From Beroe forskalii (taxonomy: Eukaryota; Ctenophora; Nuda; Beroida; Beroidae): a stretch of 64,000 bases of DNA. The stretch spans positions 62,001 through 126,000 of the forward strand of contig WFMF01000467.1 of assembly GCA_011033025.1 (NCBI GenBank). Reading direction: 5' to 3'. Positions 40,753-53,551 of the stretch are shown here, in pieces; positions within the stretch are counted from its first letter, which is position 1, and each line of letters opens with the position of its first letter. The notes below the pieces were generated by a model. The model ran no database searches, had not been told where the DNA came from, and was given only the letters and a program-made list of their open reading frames with translations. Both the position numbers and the translations under genes were made by a program.

Positions 40753-43664
40753 GCTATTAGAGCTCGGTCTGTAGATGGAAAAGCTTTCCACTCCAGAATA
40801 TATACAACAGAACGGCTACAAATTCCTCTGACATCAAATGAACTTTAATTTAAATAGCTCCATGACGATATACTAGGTGATAAGTAGACTCTAAAAGCAT
40901 ATACGTATTATGTAATCACCGTACTATCGTATATTCAGTTTTTAATATCTATAATGACATCGGAAATACTCGTACGCACACAAAAAGGTACATCAATCAA
41001 ACGATATAGATAAAGTTCATACGCAAAGAATGCTAGGGTGTGGAATAGAGACCTCATATGAAACCATAGCAGTTGTTTAAATATTTCGGGGAGATGTGTG
41101 TTGGATGATTGTTGCTTAGCGTAATACGTGGGGAACAAATCGATTATTGCTAAGTGAATACCAGATGTTTCTCCTTGATTGTTGCTCGGCGGTTATCACT
41201 CGTCATGATATTTCATAATTTCAGCCTGTCACACTGACACAACAACACGGAAGAGACCTTCAGAGAAGTGAATGACTATTGCAGGGCAAACGATAATAAT
41301 AATTATACCTATATTTGTCTACCCCTTTATAAGACAGGAATCAGACAAATCGTTTACGTGACAGCACGACGCGTAGCAGCTGAAAGACATTAATGAGGCT
41401 CCCAGTTCCAGGCGGAATTTGGCAAGAAATGCGTTGCTGAGAACGCGCGATAAAATTAAAGGGTGGACAACGCTTTAAACTAATGGGCTTGTGGCAGCTG
41501 GGCGTTAAAATTGAAGAATGAGCTATCGAGGCAATGAATTGATGGAATGCATAATGCCGAGTAAAAACGATTTAAAAAGAAGTGTTGATGTCGGTGAGTG
41601 TGCATGCTATAATATACTGGACGTTTGGACCCGCAGACGCAGTGTAGACGACATGACGTCACTACTTCACTGTTACGAGGGAGGGTTAAAACGTCACTCC
41701 TAGCAGCTGAAAGCAGTGCGTTATGGAATTCATGTTCAATGTTAGCACGCACTGGGCACGCGGGGAGTTGATTGACTGTCAGACGAATTTTATTTATCCA
41801 TCTGTTTTTTACTTATTGACAGTATTTAGAATATTTTATGTCCACCCAAACCGGTATTAATAAATTGCAATAAAAACACAAGTGAGAACTTGACATCAGC
41901 TGCAGTTGAAGGCCTCAGCGAATACCTTTCTTATGTCTCTATGTAACGAAAAGAGAGTACATTCCAATTTTCACGCAATTTCAAAATGCCGGGTTGATCA
42001 CAAAATGTCAAATTAAGTCATAAATATTTATTCGCGTTCTTACAAAATGTCACACACACATGGATGCAATATGCATTAATATACGGTTACGATTATCAAT
42101 TTGAAGCCATATAATCAGCAAAACGATAATTACTCCCATAAGTCAGAGTAACGCAATTGCAAATATTTCATTTTCAAGTAAGTACTCATAAGCTCATAGC
42201 TTCATAGGTAAAACTACGCCAATAAGTTTGATTTAGCAAACAAAAATATTACATATTTTCAGTAAGGGCACTATCTTCAGTTTCCCTGCTAAGGCCAGGG
42301 AATCATTAAAAGACTAAGAGAATAAGTTTCCTACTAAATTAATGAATCCAAAGAACGTGTGATGACGTCACACGTTAAGTTTTTTGAGAAATGCCTCACA
42401 CACTACCCCGACTACAGCCCCCCCCCCCCCCCCCGATTACACCCATCGGCTCCTGCTCCCCAAGACTGTTAAACAATTTTTTCACGCATTTAACAACCCT
42501 GCCGCTGTCAAGGTGATTTAGATAAGGAAAATTGCGACCCAATTGGTACAAGCGATACGGGGCAAATCCCCAAGTCTGTTAGTTTTTCAAAATAAAAATT
42601 TTTATCGACTTTCGATTGAAATGAAATAAAATAACTGGAAATCAAGGTATCTATTTTGTTTTCCCGAAAGAAAGGAGGGCAAGGAAAGTAACAATTAAAA
42701 ATAAATTGCAACTCAAATATCAATAGATTGTGTACGGATCATTGAAAGGGGACCATTAATTTAGTAAAGTAGTAATTTCATGGTATTGTGAGCTAGTGGT
42801 GTGGATTGACCAATAAAAATCAAGGATCCACCTATTCTAATGCATAACCCGTATCAAAGAGTCCTAATTCCTGATGCACACAATTAACGGCCGCTCTTAA
42901 GAATAAAATGCATGATTTAATGAGAAACACCGTAGGTTTGTAATTGTATATTACAACACACAAAGTGCTAATTAAATGAACATCTAATGGGTCCATCATC
43001 ATGTGTATTATGGTGAGCCATGAATGGAAAATGTAACAAACGTCCGGAAGGAAGTTATGAACAGCAATCCTGATAACAAAAATTATATGCAAATGATGTG
43101 ATAACAACAGACTACCTGTAATTTTATATTCGACAATTATTACAGAAATCTATTACACCATTTCATCACTGCGCTCCCACTAAATCCCTGTCGTTTGTGT
43201 GACTCATGGCACACACTGAGTTCCCGGAGCGCAGGTACAATTAATTAATCATCATACAGCGCCACATGGCATCGGCAGGCACGTGCGACCACTAGTGAGT
43301 TTTAGCTTACAGGTGTCACCTAGATTAGCACACGATTTTTCTCACCTCCCTACCATCGCGGTCAGGTATATACGATCACGAAACTGCAGAGGCAAAAAGG
43401 AGGAACTTTACAAACACTTCACACACACACGGCACCAGAACCCAGCTACTCAGATCATCCCAAAATAGCTCAGCAATTACCAATGACTTTATAAATCACG
43501 ATGATGGTTTACCAGTAAAAATCATACCAGAAGCTACGCATACTATGTAATTATATAAATTTGAAATTTAAAATATAATTTCGCTGATAAACTGCAGAAA
43601 GGTAATGACTCTTCACACTTCAAGGGATATAGAGTTACAGTAATTGCAGTGCGAGTTTCGGCAG
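40753..43664. other. Intergenic, no gene seen; poly-C tract
   Basis: A run of about 17 C lies at 42418-42434. TGACGTCA octamers are at 41654 and 42363. No coding sequence is supported. Confidence 0.5.
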
Positions 43665-45690
43665 GGATCAGCAATATATCTGTCATAAGCCTAGTCAGCC
43701 CGGTCAGACCTATATCAGTCATAAGCCTGCTAGCCTGGTCAGTCAGGAGAATCACAAGCCTGGTCAGCTAGGTCATTCATAAGCCTAGTCACCTATGAGC
43801 CTAGTCAGCTATGAGCCTAGTCAGCCATGAGCCTAGGCAGTCATGAGCCTGGACAGTCATAAGCCAGGGGGTCTTCCATGAAACAATCGTCTAAGAGTAC
43901 TCGTAGCACTTACGAATAAGGTACCAATTTTACGAGTACTCTCCAAGAGTGTACATGAAACATTCGGACCGTGTTTGGACGATCCGGAAATATCACGCGC
44001 ACTGTCCACGAACACTGATTTACGAATACTCTCTGATTTACGAATACTCTCTCATATAGTCACGTGTAATGAACACCAACCAATAGGGTTCGAGTATTTC
44101 TCACGCACTTACGCAGTCTCTGCATTTGAGAGCGGGAGAGTACACTCATTATTCCTTATATGGAAAGTTGTTGTGGTATGAGTGTTACATGTTTTGAGTA
44201 TGGCCATTTCATGTACCTATTTGTAGTGTTGCCTATTAGTTTGCTGCTTCTTTCACTGTTCAGCGTTTTCTGGTTCTACTGTCGACTGTCTTCATCAGGT
44301 TCATGCTTTTATGCTGTTAAATTTTGAATTTTCCATTCAGCTGTCAATTCTTTATTACCAATATTTGTTCAATTTCTGCGTTCACCGTCTAAATTTAGCT
44401 GAATTTGCATAATGGTGTCTACCGTGATGTACCTACCTAGATTCTAAAATACATCTTGATTTTGGAAACGTTCGGTTCTGTAATAGGTAGGTCTAGGTCC
44501 AGTTTGAGTTGTCCATGATATTGGCTATTTCCGATTGATAACATGAAACATGCGTGATTATGACATTGCCTCGATTGTTTTTTATAGCCCGTGTACCTTC
44601 CTATTTGATCTAAATGTGATGTTATGCGTACCTAATATGTTTTTGTTTGATTTTAGAGGCAATGGTAAAGGCACAGTTTTTGCTTGAGCAATGATGTACA
44701 TTGTACAGACTACACACTACAGTTTCAGTGAAGTGTGAACGCAGCTCGATTCTTTTATTCATTTTCAATCGCAGGGTTGAAAAATTCATGCTCCTGAGAC
44801 CTTAACCTGTACAGTATTTGGTCGTAGATGTATGAACTACCCATTCAAGTTCAATAATGATCACTGTCTTGATAGTCCAGTAGTTCACAAAGGCACTTGA
44901 CAACTGATCCATATTACTCGTGATCGTTTACAGATGACTTTACAGATGACTACCCTGATCATTATAGAATAGAAATGAAAGGCGATCATTGTGACTTGAT
45001 AGATAAAACCATATCGAGGGCAGGTCATTTTGTCAACAATCATCGTTTCAAGTCACGCAGGAGGCTGTCATTTCACGTTTTATCATCATTTCCAAATCAT
45101 TTTGCTTTGAATAAAATCATTCAATGTGGATGATGTGGTAAATTTGGAGGTTGGACTTGGGAGCCGGACTGCTCTATGCCACTAAACTCAAAATGTGTCA
45201 TGAAATACCGTGCCGAAGTCCAACGCTTCCATCAGCTCATTAAGGAGAAATGGGTCAAGAGTATTCGTAAGACCCCTCCAGAGTGGTCGTAGGATTTTTC
45301 GTAACTTGGCATAATTTACGAACTGACTTAGGAGCATTCTTTGACTTACGCACCCTCTTATTAGGGTCACGCACCCTCACGCAGTGAATCACGCACACTT
45401 AAGAAGGATTTTAGGGAGTACTCGTAAATGTCCAAGAGTAATCGCAAATCGCTTCACTTAAGAAGAAGGGCCCGAGTTTCATGGACAAAATTCTTGTAGA
45501 GTATTCGTAAATGTCACGTGACAGTGTTCGTAAGTGTATCAAAATGCGTTCATGGAAGACCCCCTGGTCAGCTAGGCCAGTCATAAGCCTGTTCAGCCAA
45601 AAGGCTGGTCAGTGGTCAGCTAGGTCAGTCAGTTAAGTCGGAAGCCTGGCCAGCCAGGTGAGTCATAGGCCTGGTCATAAACCTATGCGC
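43665..45690. repeat. CAGTCATAAGCCTGGTCAGC tandem repeat split by an inserted element
   Basis: About ten ~20-base units (AGTCATAAGCCTAGTCAGCC and variants) run from 43675 to 43864 and resume at 45567-45680. The interruption is the element at 43865-45566. Confidence 0.8.
43865..45566. mobile_element. 1.7-kb terminal-inverted-repeat element without transposase
   Basis: The ends CAGGGGGTCTTCCATGAA and TTCATGGAAGACCCCCTG are perfect 18-base inverted repeats. Subterminal copies of TTACGAATACTCTC and its complement AGAGTATTCGTAA lie within 200 bases of each end. The 5'-CAGGG terminus resembles hAT elements, but no 8-bp target duplication is visible, perhaps obscured by the tandem-repeat target. 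No transposase reading frame is recognised in the interior. Confidence 0.8.
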
Positions 45691-48600
45691 TACATCTGTT
45701 CGTCAAAATCAGATAATCAGATAATTCTCATCTTATATCCAGATTTCCGGTGTCCACAGCAAAAAATTATCGGCCAGATTATTATCGTACGGGCAGACAT
45801 AATCATGAGCTTTATAACGGGGTGGAAATTTTGAGCAATTGCCGGAAAAGTTTTAAGTAAACCATTTAAAAAAGGATAAGTGCGCTATATTGCTGAAAAA
45901 AGACGGATAAAAAATTATGAGAAATGGAGAATGTTTTAATAGTTTTGCTGAGGCTTGGAGCCAAGCCATTGGCTAAGAAGAAGTTCCTGTAAGAGAACAC
46001 TAAACAAATTAACACATTACTAATAACTTGCAGGACTAACAGAAAGCAGAAATATCATGTACCTATACAATTATCTCTAACAATAGGAATATTATTCTTT
46101 GTTGGACGGAATACATCAGGATTATGCTGGGGAAAATGAAGTGAAATCTCCAAACAGGGTTAGTATAATTAGTTGGCAATTATAATGACAGTTGGATTAA
46201 TATCCACCAGACACGGAGGTAGTAGTGAATGGTCGGAACACTTTTTAATCAGTCATAATATGTCAACTGTCATGTCAGCCTCTCAATGAGGCTGACCTCC
46301 AATATATTATGGAAAATCAACGAAAAATTACGTAACTGAAAATCGCACTGAACCGATTTTTGCTGCAGGTGACTGGGTCTCCAAATTTGCTTAAAAGTGG
46401 CGAACAAGTTAAAATGAGGATGATAGCCGTTTGAACCCAGCACTCTCAGCCTTACTGGCTAAGACACAACTACGTTAGCTTAGGTGTTCTAATTAACTTT
46501 TAATGGTGTATCCTCGGTCAATAACAACTCCATTTTCAATAACAAAGAAGTTCATGGGATCAAAGGATATTTTATGTCCCTCCTACTTGTGTCTCGGAAA
46601 CATACTTTACAACTTTACACGGGAAAATAATTACCTGAAAACAATGGCATTTCAATGATGATAACAAGCAACAATAACACGTTATGTTAATACGAACGGC
46701 TATATAACAACCACACAACAAAGTATCATAGAGAAAAGTTCTTGGAAAAATGATGAATGGCACCATCAGATCCTCACTATAAACCCAAGTAAGGACATCA
46801 ATCAAGGCAGCCCTTTCATTCATGATCAGCCCTTATTCTGACAAACGTTACGGCTCCGTCATAAAGTAATAACTCTCACACACATAGAGTACACTGGAGA
46901 GGTCCAAACAATCAAAAGAAGGGGAAGGGGATAACTACTCTTTGAATGAAACAAGTAATTTAAAGAAAACAAGTAATTAACATTTCCTGCAATTTTGGCA
47001 CTCCATCACTGTATTACAGACACAATATCGGCTGAGGGGGTATACTGAGGGTTTAAACATGGGACAATATAGAACCACTGCACGTTAGAGTACATTGACA
47101 CGTGACTTGGACCTGATCAATATTGGCACACAGAATACAATATATGAGTGACCCCACGTCGTGATGTGTATTAGGGGCAAAGCTGGCGCTGATCAATAAG
47201 TGACCGAGTAACTGTGTGAGGGCTCCATGTTACTTCAGGTGAATCGACGCGAAACCACTTGATGGGCTCGAACCCGCTCCAAACCCAACCGTTTAGGAGT
47301 GAAAGGAGTCCAAAACAGCGCCTGTTCGGGTTGTTTCAGTGCTTCAACAGCTTCATTTTCTGCAAAATGCGAAGCCAGTCCGAAAGCAGCCGGAAAATTG
47401 CTATAATTTGGAAGAACGCGTAACCTGGATCAGGTTTGAGGGTTAGGACAAGGGCTCATAGAAAAATTTGGCAAAAAATCAATTCTAACTTTCTAAGTGT
47501 TTTCGCTCCGAAACGTGGCGTTTCGGATCGTTCCACCTTTCCTATTCTCAGGTTCAACACATTTTGCTGAAGATTCTTATAACGGCAGCAATTAAACGCA
47601 CAATCGAGTATTGAAGCCGCGCAATTGAAATGAGCTTATGCCAAATAAATAATGTTGGAAATGTTTTTTGGGATGCGAGGGGGCCTTATTAAATCATAGA
47701 ACCATAATCTGCCATCTAGATGCTTTTATATTATGATCTAGATGCTTTCATATGACCGCAGAAGAGGTCACAAGTAATAAACTTGAGAAAATAACCCAGT
47801 TCAATCTACCCGAAATAAGCATTGATTACTTGAGCTGGTATTCAATAAATTTGATTTGGAAGGGGCTTCACGCAGATGTGAGGTGTAGAAACTACCACTT
47901 TATTACTGGGTTTAACTACTCAAATTTATAGATCGCATAGCTATCTCCAGCTATTTAATGAAAAATATCAGTTTAATATTATTAAATAAAATCTTGAAAG
48001 TAATATCTCCGAATCCGAACTCAAAGCAATTTTCATAAACCAGCTTCCTATATTTCATAAGCAAATAAAAGATATCCATTATCCATCATATCAGACATTC
48101 CGTAACAACCTAACTTCCAGGGCATTTAGATCTGAACATCGTCAATTTAATAACGTGTGGTATAATATTGAATGATGGATCTAGACAAGGCAGTGTAGGT
48201 ATTTTGCCGAATGAAAGGCGCGCATCAGTCAAAAGCATATTGTTCTAAGACCCAAACAAAGACAGTTTTCCCGCCAGGAAGAATATTCCCTATCAATCTT
48301 GGGTCCGAAAACACCAAATCCAATATAAGAATTTTAGATCATAATTTTAAGTTTACTAGACGTAAAAAGTAGGATTGAGTTATGAAAGTATCACGGTGTA
48401 AACTGATGCCATTAAGCGAGGAAGTTTTACTAATTAAATTCCTAGTTCATACTTTACCGTTGGCAACAAATTTAAGTCACCAAATTTCGCAAGTTCAACT
48501 TTTAGGCACTTGTCAGAGCGATCGGAAATTTATGTCTTATGAATTTATGTAATATCATGAAGCAGAATTGCGACAAATCCTTAAATGAATGCTTACTGAG

Positions 48601-50274
48601 CTGCTAAAATATCTTAAGATTCATCAATAATCAGCAGAATCAATTCCATACCAAAATATTTAACAAGCACTGTTTGGGCTCTCTACTTTGAAAAAATCGC
48701 AGTGAGGAACATCATCTGAATATATTGTGCATCTTGAGAAATTTCCTTGTGTTCGGCGGTAATAGTGAAATCACATGACTAGTCACGTGACTTTGAGAAC
48801 TCCTTAGTACTTACTGTAGTGTTATACTGGCAGTGCTTGGCATCACGTGGATGGTCACGTGGGTTGGTTAAATGTTGGTTCAATTTTATTGAAAATCCAT
48901 TTTATTGAAAATCAGTGAAATGTTTTAAGATGGAAAGTAAATGTATATGATTGTGGGGATCGAAATTCTGCCGGGATCGAGATTTTGGGGGTTCGAACAA
49001 GTGGAGTTTTATTCAATATGAAACACCCATGTTAACGCATGATGACGATAATTATGATACCATATTGAAATTTTTTGGCGTAAAAATGGGATTTTTTATT
49101 TCTCAAAATCGCCAAATTTCGTTCCACGTAATTAAGTCTAGTAAAGCAGATACATTTTGTCAAATTGAAAACTGAGTACTGTTGTAAGCCAGTTAGTATA
49201 TTGGAACTGGAAAGCATCAACATTGGACAAAGTCAACCGACAAACAAAAAGCATCCAAATTTTGCCACGGTAACAATAACCAGTGCAAAAGTAATACCTT
49301 CGATCAGTGTTAAAACTTTAAACCTGCAATTGGCCTGAGAGGGAATTGGAGCACCCGTACCAAATAAGCCGCTGCGACGTTACGACACAACCGTGGGAAT
49401 TCAGAAAAAAATGCACATTGCAATTTGACGATATAAAGAGTGATGTCAGTATAATGTTTTGCGATAGTGAATTGATGAAGTTTGTAAACCGCATGCTGGC
49501 TTTGCAGGCGAGTGAAATCCCTGGATTACGTACTGTTTTAAGGGTATCTAGGAACTTTTGCAAACCCATATCTAATCCAGTACTGCCAAGAAGATGCTAT
49601 CGGACACAGTATACACTCTAAGTCAACTGTATGACAAAGCGCACGATAAAACAATAACACTATGAATAGTTTATAAAACTTCGAGATAGAGCCCTACACC
49701 TATTTCAAAAGGCTCCAAGATCGCACGTGTGTTAAACACATAAATGCTAATAGAATATGCGAAAGGGTGCAGTGAGCAATAGGCGGTGTGACGTCATCAA
49801 CACGCACTGTAACACCTGATGATGAGTCTCTCTTCAGGGTCAGATAGTGTTGTGTGAGATGTGTAACAGCTGATGATCAAGGGTAAACCTGATCTGACCA
49901 CCATTTACCAACAGAGAACTAGTGGGAGCTGGTGACGTCATTACCAAGCCACGGAGTGGTGACTTGGTGACGTGATTTAAACAAGTGAAACCCCCGGGTA
50001 AGTACATATGGCACGATGTCTGACATTGTGTGAGCTCAGAGAAAATGATAATAATATCATGATATCAAAACTATTAACTACAGGCGCCTTGATCCTTGCT
50101 CCCCATTTCGCTTATCTGGGGTCGTGGACCGTGGGTAAAAAGGGGGTCACACATGGGTAAAACACAGGTTTCACATGGGTAAAACACAGGTCACCCATGG
50201 GTAAGACATAGGTCACACAAATTTATGTGTTTGACCCAAGTGTGACACACATGGGTCAAACGCAAAAATAATAA
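45691..50274. other. Intergenic, no gene seen
   Basis: No supported coding sequence. The open frame at 49346-49621 (+) is free of repeats but has no recognisable motif or splice context. Short CACATGGGTAAAACACAGGT repeats occur at 50140-50220. TGACGTCA lies at 49789 and 49933. Confidence 0.45.
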
Positions 50275-50275
50275 C

Positions 50276-50374
50276 CTTATTGGCCCTTATTTAACCGACC
50301 TTAATAAGGAAAAAACGATTTATTTGTCCATAGGGCCGGTTTAACAAAAGGCCGGTTAAATAAGGGCCAATAAG
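50276..50374. mobile_element. 99-bp palindromic MITE
   Basis: CTTATTGGCCCTTATTTAAC then CG (50276-50297) is perfectly complementary to 50353-50374. The loop contains further GGCCGGTT and CCGACC pairing. Target duplication is not clear. Confidence 0.8.
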
Positions 50375-53343
50375 TTAGGCGTCAAGGTTCAAGTGCTGAA
50401 TTGCTTCAATAACACCAGTTTCATGTGTGACCTACACTAGCATAGTAGCATGGGTAACGATAACATGGCCACCTCAGTTACATATCAGAGGGTAAAACAT
50501 GGGTAACAATGCACCACAGCCCCATAAGGATAGTACCAAATACAATATAATCATTGATCATAAGATATACCTTATCACAACACCAGCAGGACTTGGACCT
50601 GCGCCAGATGCACCCCGTGCAAACAGCAGCTGTGTAGCAAAGCCACCGGACGTAGGGACAACACGGGCACCGCCTTTATGCTCCACAAACGATCTAATAA
50701 TGGGTTAGATGACGTCATCGTCACTATATTTGGTAGAATGGTGCAGAGATAACGTTATATGTCCCCTGCTTCTTTCATTGGTGCAGTGTCATGGTCAGTG
50801 AAAGCGGAACAATCCTATGATAAACAGATCCGGCTAACTGCACCATCAAATAAAACAAATCGCACTAACAACAAATAGCAAGACGGCACGAATAGGAAAG
50901 AAGAAAACAAAAAGGAAATGATGGGGGTAAGGAAATAGGAGAAGCCACGTGCCAGATTCTCCCAAGTAAGTAAGTACCATTCAGTATTCAGTATATGATA
51001 GGCTGATTCATGCACCGTTCAGTACAATACGCAAGGCTGCTGCAGTACCAACTGTACTTTGTTCCTACCTGTAACTCAGGTAGCCTGGAGCCCTTTCAAA
51101 CAAATCGATTACTCAAGGCAAAATACCGAGTTTTATCTGTCTCACCAAATTAAGGCAAGCTCGATAAAATAATTCTGTGGATGCATCCTAAAGTTTAAAT
51201 CTTACAGGGGTTCCAAAAACGGTTTGATCCTATTTGAAGGATTTACCTATCCTTTCATGGGCATGAGGACAACTCCGATGCCAGAAGCCATAGAATTTCG
51301 AGGAATAAATTTTACTAGGGAAAGCAATAAAATAAGGAAATGAAATATTAATGCACAAATAAATGAATCACATTTTAATCTATGCGATGGCTACTGGAAT
51401 ATACACCCATATCTCATAGCTGGGTAGGGGTTTGGTGGTTTCAGCCCCAAGGAGCAAGGGTCACAGAAGATATTCAGGTTATAAGTCTTTTATTTACAAA
51501 AACAAGGCTGAAGTGAATAAATTTAATGTTAATCATGGAACATGGTTGATCAAGATTATTATTAATTAATCATTGAACATGGTTACTGAAGCAGTAGGTT
51601 AATATGGAAATAAGATGACTTCCCACAAACCTTAAAAATTTTGATAACGCAGAAATCTTTTTGCGTAGATCGTGCACAGGTGATTAAATTGCTCAGGATA
51701 CAAAAACAAAAGCTACGATAAGGAAATATTCTCCGTGATCAGAAAATAGCGAGCTGAATGATTTGCAAACTAACGCTAATATTTTCAGGATGATGACTTT
51801 GAGAATACGCCGTCCAGCATTAACTTATTAAACCCTCTGTTCAAAGCAATATGTGATAAACCGGGCAGTAGACACAGTGGTATGATGCTCGGTTAATTAG
51901 ACCTCAGCCAGGGCCTGAACGGTGTTTGCTCGCTCTATAATAGGGCAAGCACAGGTCCTTCATGACGATTAGGCGGTATTGAGTGACGTCATTATCAGAA
52001 AGCAGACTGGTGAGTTGCTGAGGACCGCATACTTCCTCAAAAAGTAAACTTTGGAGGATAGAATGTGGGGGAACGTTACCGTACCCATGAATTGAATATA
52101 GAGTTCATTATCAAACATTTAATGCTATAATGGTTTCTGCAGTGAATAAAAATAACTAATCCACGAAGTTCAAGATTCATAATTTCATCCTAAATTCATT
52201 ATGGGTAATCTAGGTTTCAATCAAGTAAAATCGGCTACTCGATTAATCAGGGCAGCATGGGAGCCTCAGTAAGTAATTTGATGATAAATTAATAACGAAA
52301 ATAAATTATAATACCGCATAAGATATTTGCCTAATGTATGCAGAATACCATGATTAATTACGGTCATTTCAATGGTTTCCGCAGCGTATAGTCTACACGG
52401 AAACACTCTCCAGTCAGTATTAGCGACAGAGGAAAAATAGGGGCAAAGAATGATAAAGTTTAACAATTTTCTGAAAGTTTTAATTCATTGAACATGTGTT
52501 TAAGCGTAGTCTAAGAACCGTGCTTACACAGTCAAGGCCTTATTCAAGTCTTAGAGAAAACGTAACAATTCGTTCCATAATGTGATGACTAACTAAGAAC
52601 AGAATTCCGCAATTTCTCTAACATTCAATAATCCAGCAACATATAATTACAGCTGAGAAAAGCGCATTATTCAATGATTTAATGCTACTCAGACTGCAGG
52701 GTATTGTACGCGTTGGAGAATGACGTCATCAGCAGTGCTGTGAGGGGGAAGAGATGACGTGTATCTGGCCTACTTAATGCATGGCACAACGCGTGTGCTA
52801 TAACAAGAGGCTTCAAGTTGGACTTTGAGTAGGAGCAGCAGAACAGCGTTTATACAGCGTGTTATGTACGTGCAGTAACACTAGGGAAACACGTCCTTTT
52901 CATAGCTCACAGTAGGCAGCTGGTCTTTTCAAAGTGCCTATTGACTTTGTAAGGCAGCAACCATTGGAAAGTTGTAAGTTGGCCTTAATTTTTAACCCTT
53001 TGAAAATAACAAAGAAGAATAAATAAAGGGAATAATGAAGCTTATGATAAAGCTAAGAATGAAGGTAATATAGGGAATAATAAAGTTAATAAAGGTCAAT
53101 AAGAAAAGCAGTAAACGCACACAGAGTTGTATGTCACAAAAGTACCTTAGTCGCACTTATTAAGATGGTACCAATAAGACGAGTACAAACTACAATTTAT
53201 GATCTGTACTATTCAAGAAACTTTTCAAAATGAGCATAAATTGGCAATTTTGTTGCAAAGTGCCCCGATATAAGAAAAGTTTGAAATGATTCTGTGCCCG
53301 TTAATTTCTTAATTGCTCCCAAATAGGAGTGAAATGCAAGGTA
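50375..53343. other. Intergenic, no gene seen
   Basis: No supported coding sequence. TGACGTCA octamers are at 50710, 51984 and 52721. Confidence 0.45.
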
Positions 53344-53551
53344 CCTTAGCAGGTGTATTTATGTGGGATAAAATTTCGGTGTTTCAAATTTTGGTAAGTG
53401 GAAAATATGGGGATTTTTCAAGTCATTACTCTTTGTAACATAATATGATGATGACGTCATTTTGAAATTTCATGGTGGGTGAAAAAATGGGGATTTTTCC
53501 GAAAAATCCCCAAATTACAATTTACAACCTTTATAAATAAACCTCGTAAGG
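53344..53551. mobile_element. Mariner-type MITE, copy B
   Basis: CCTTAGCAGGTGTATTTATG at the left and TTTATAAATAAACCTCGTAA then GG at the right, with TA on both sides. About 85-90% like copy C by eye, including the block GGGGATTTTTCAAGTCATTA. Confidence 0.88.

Noticed and set aside
49346..49621. 91-residue open frame with non-repetitive sequence
   Set aside because: No motif, splice context or neighbour supports it; a chance frame is as likely as an exon.
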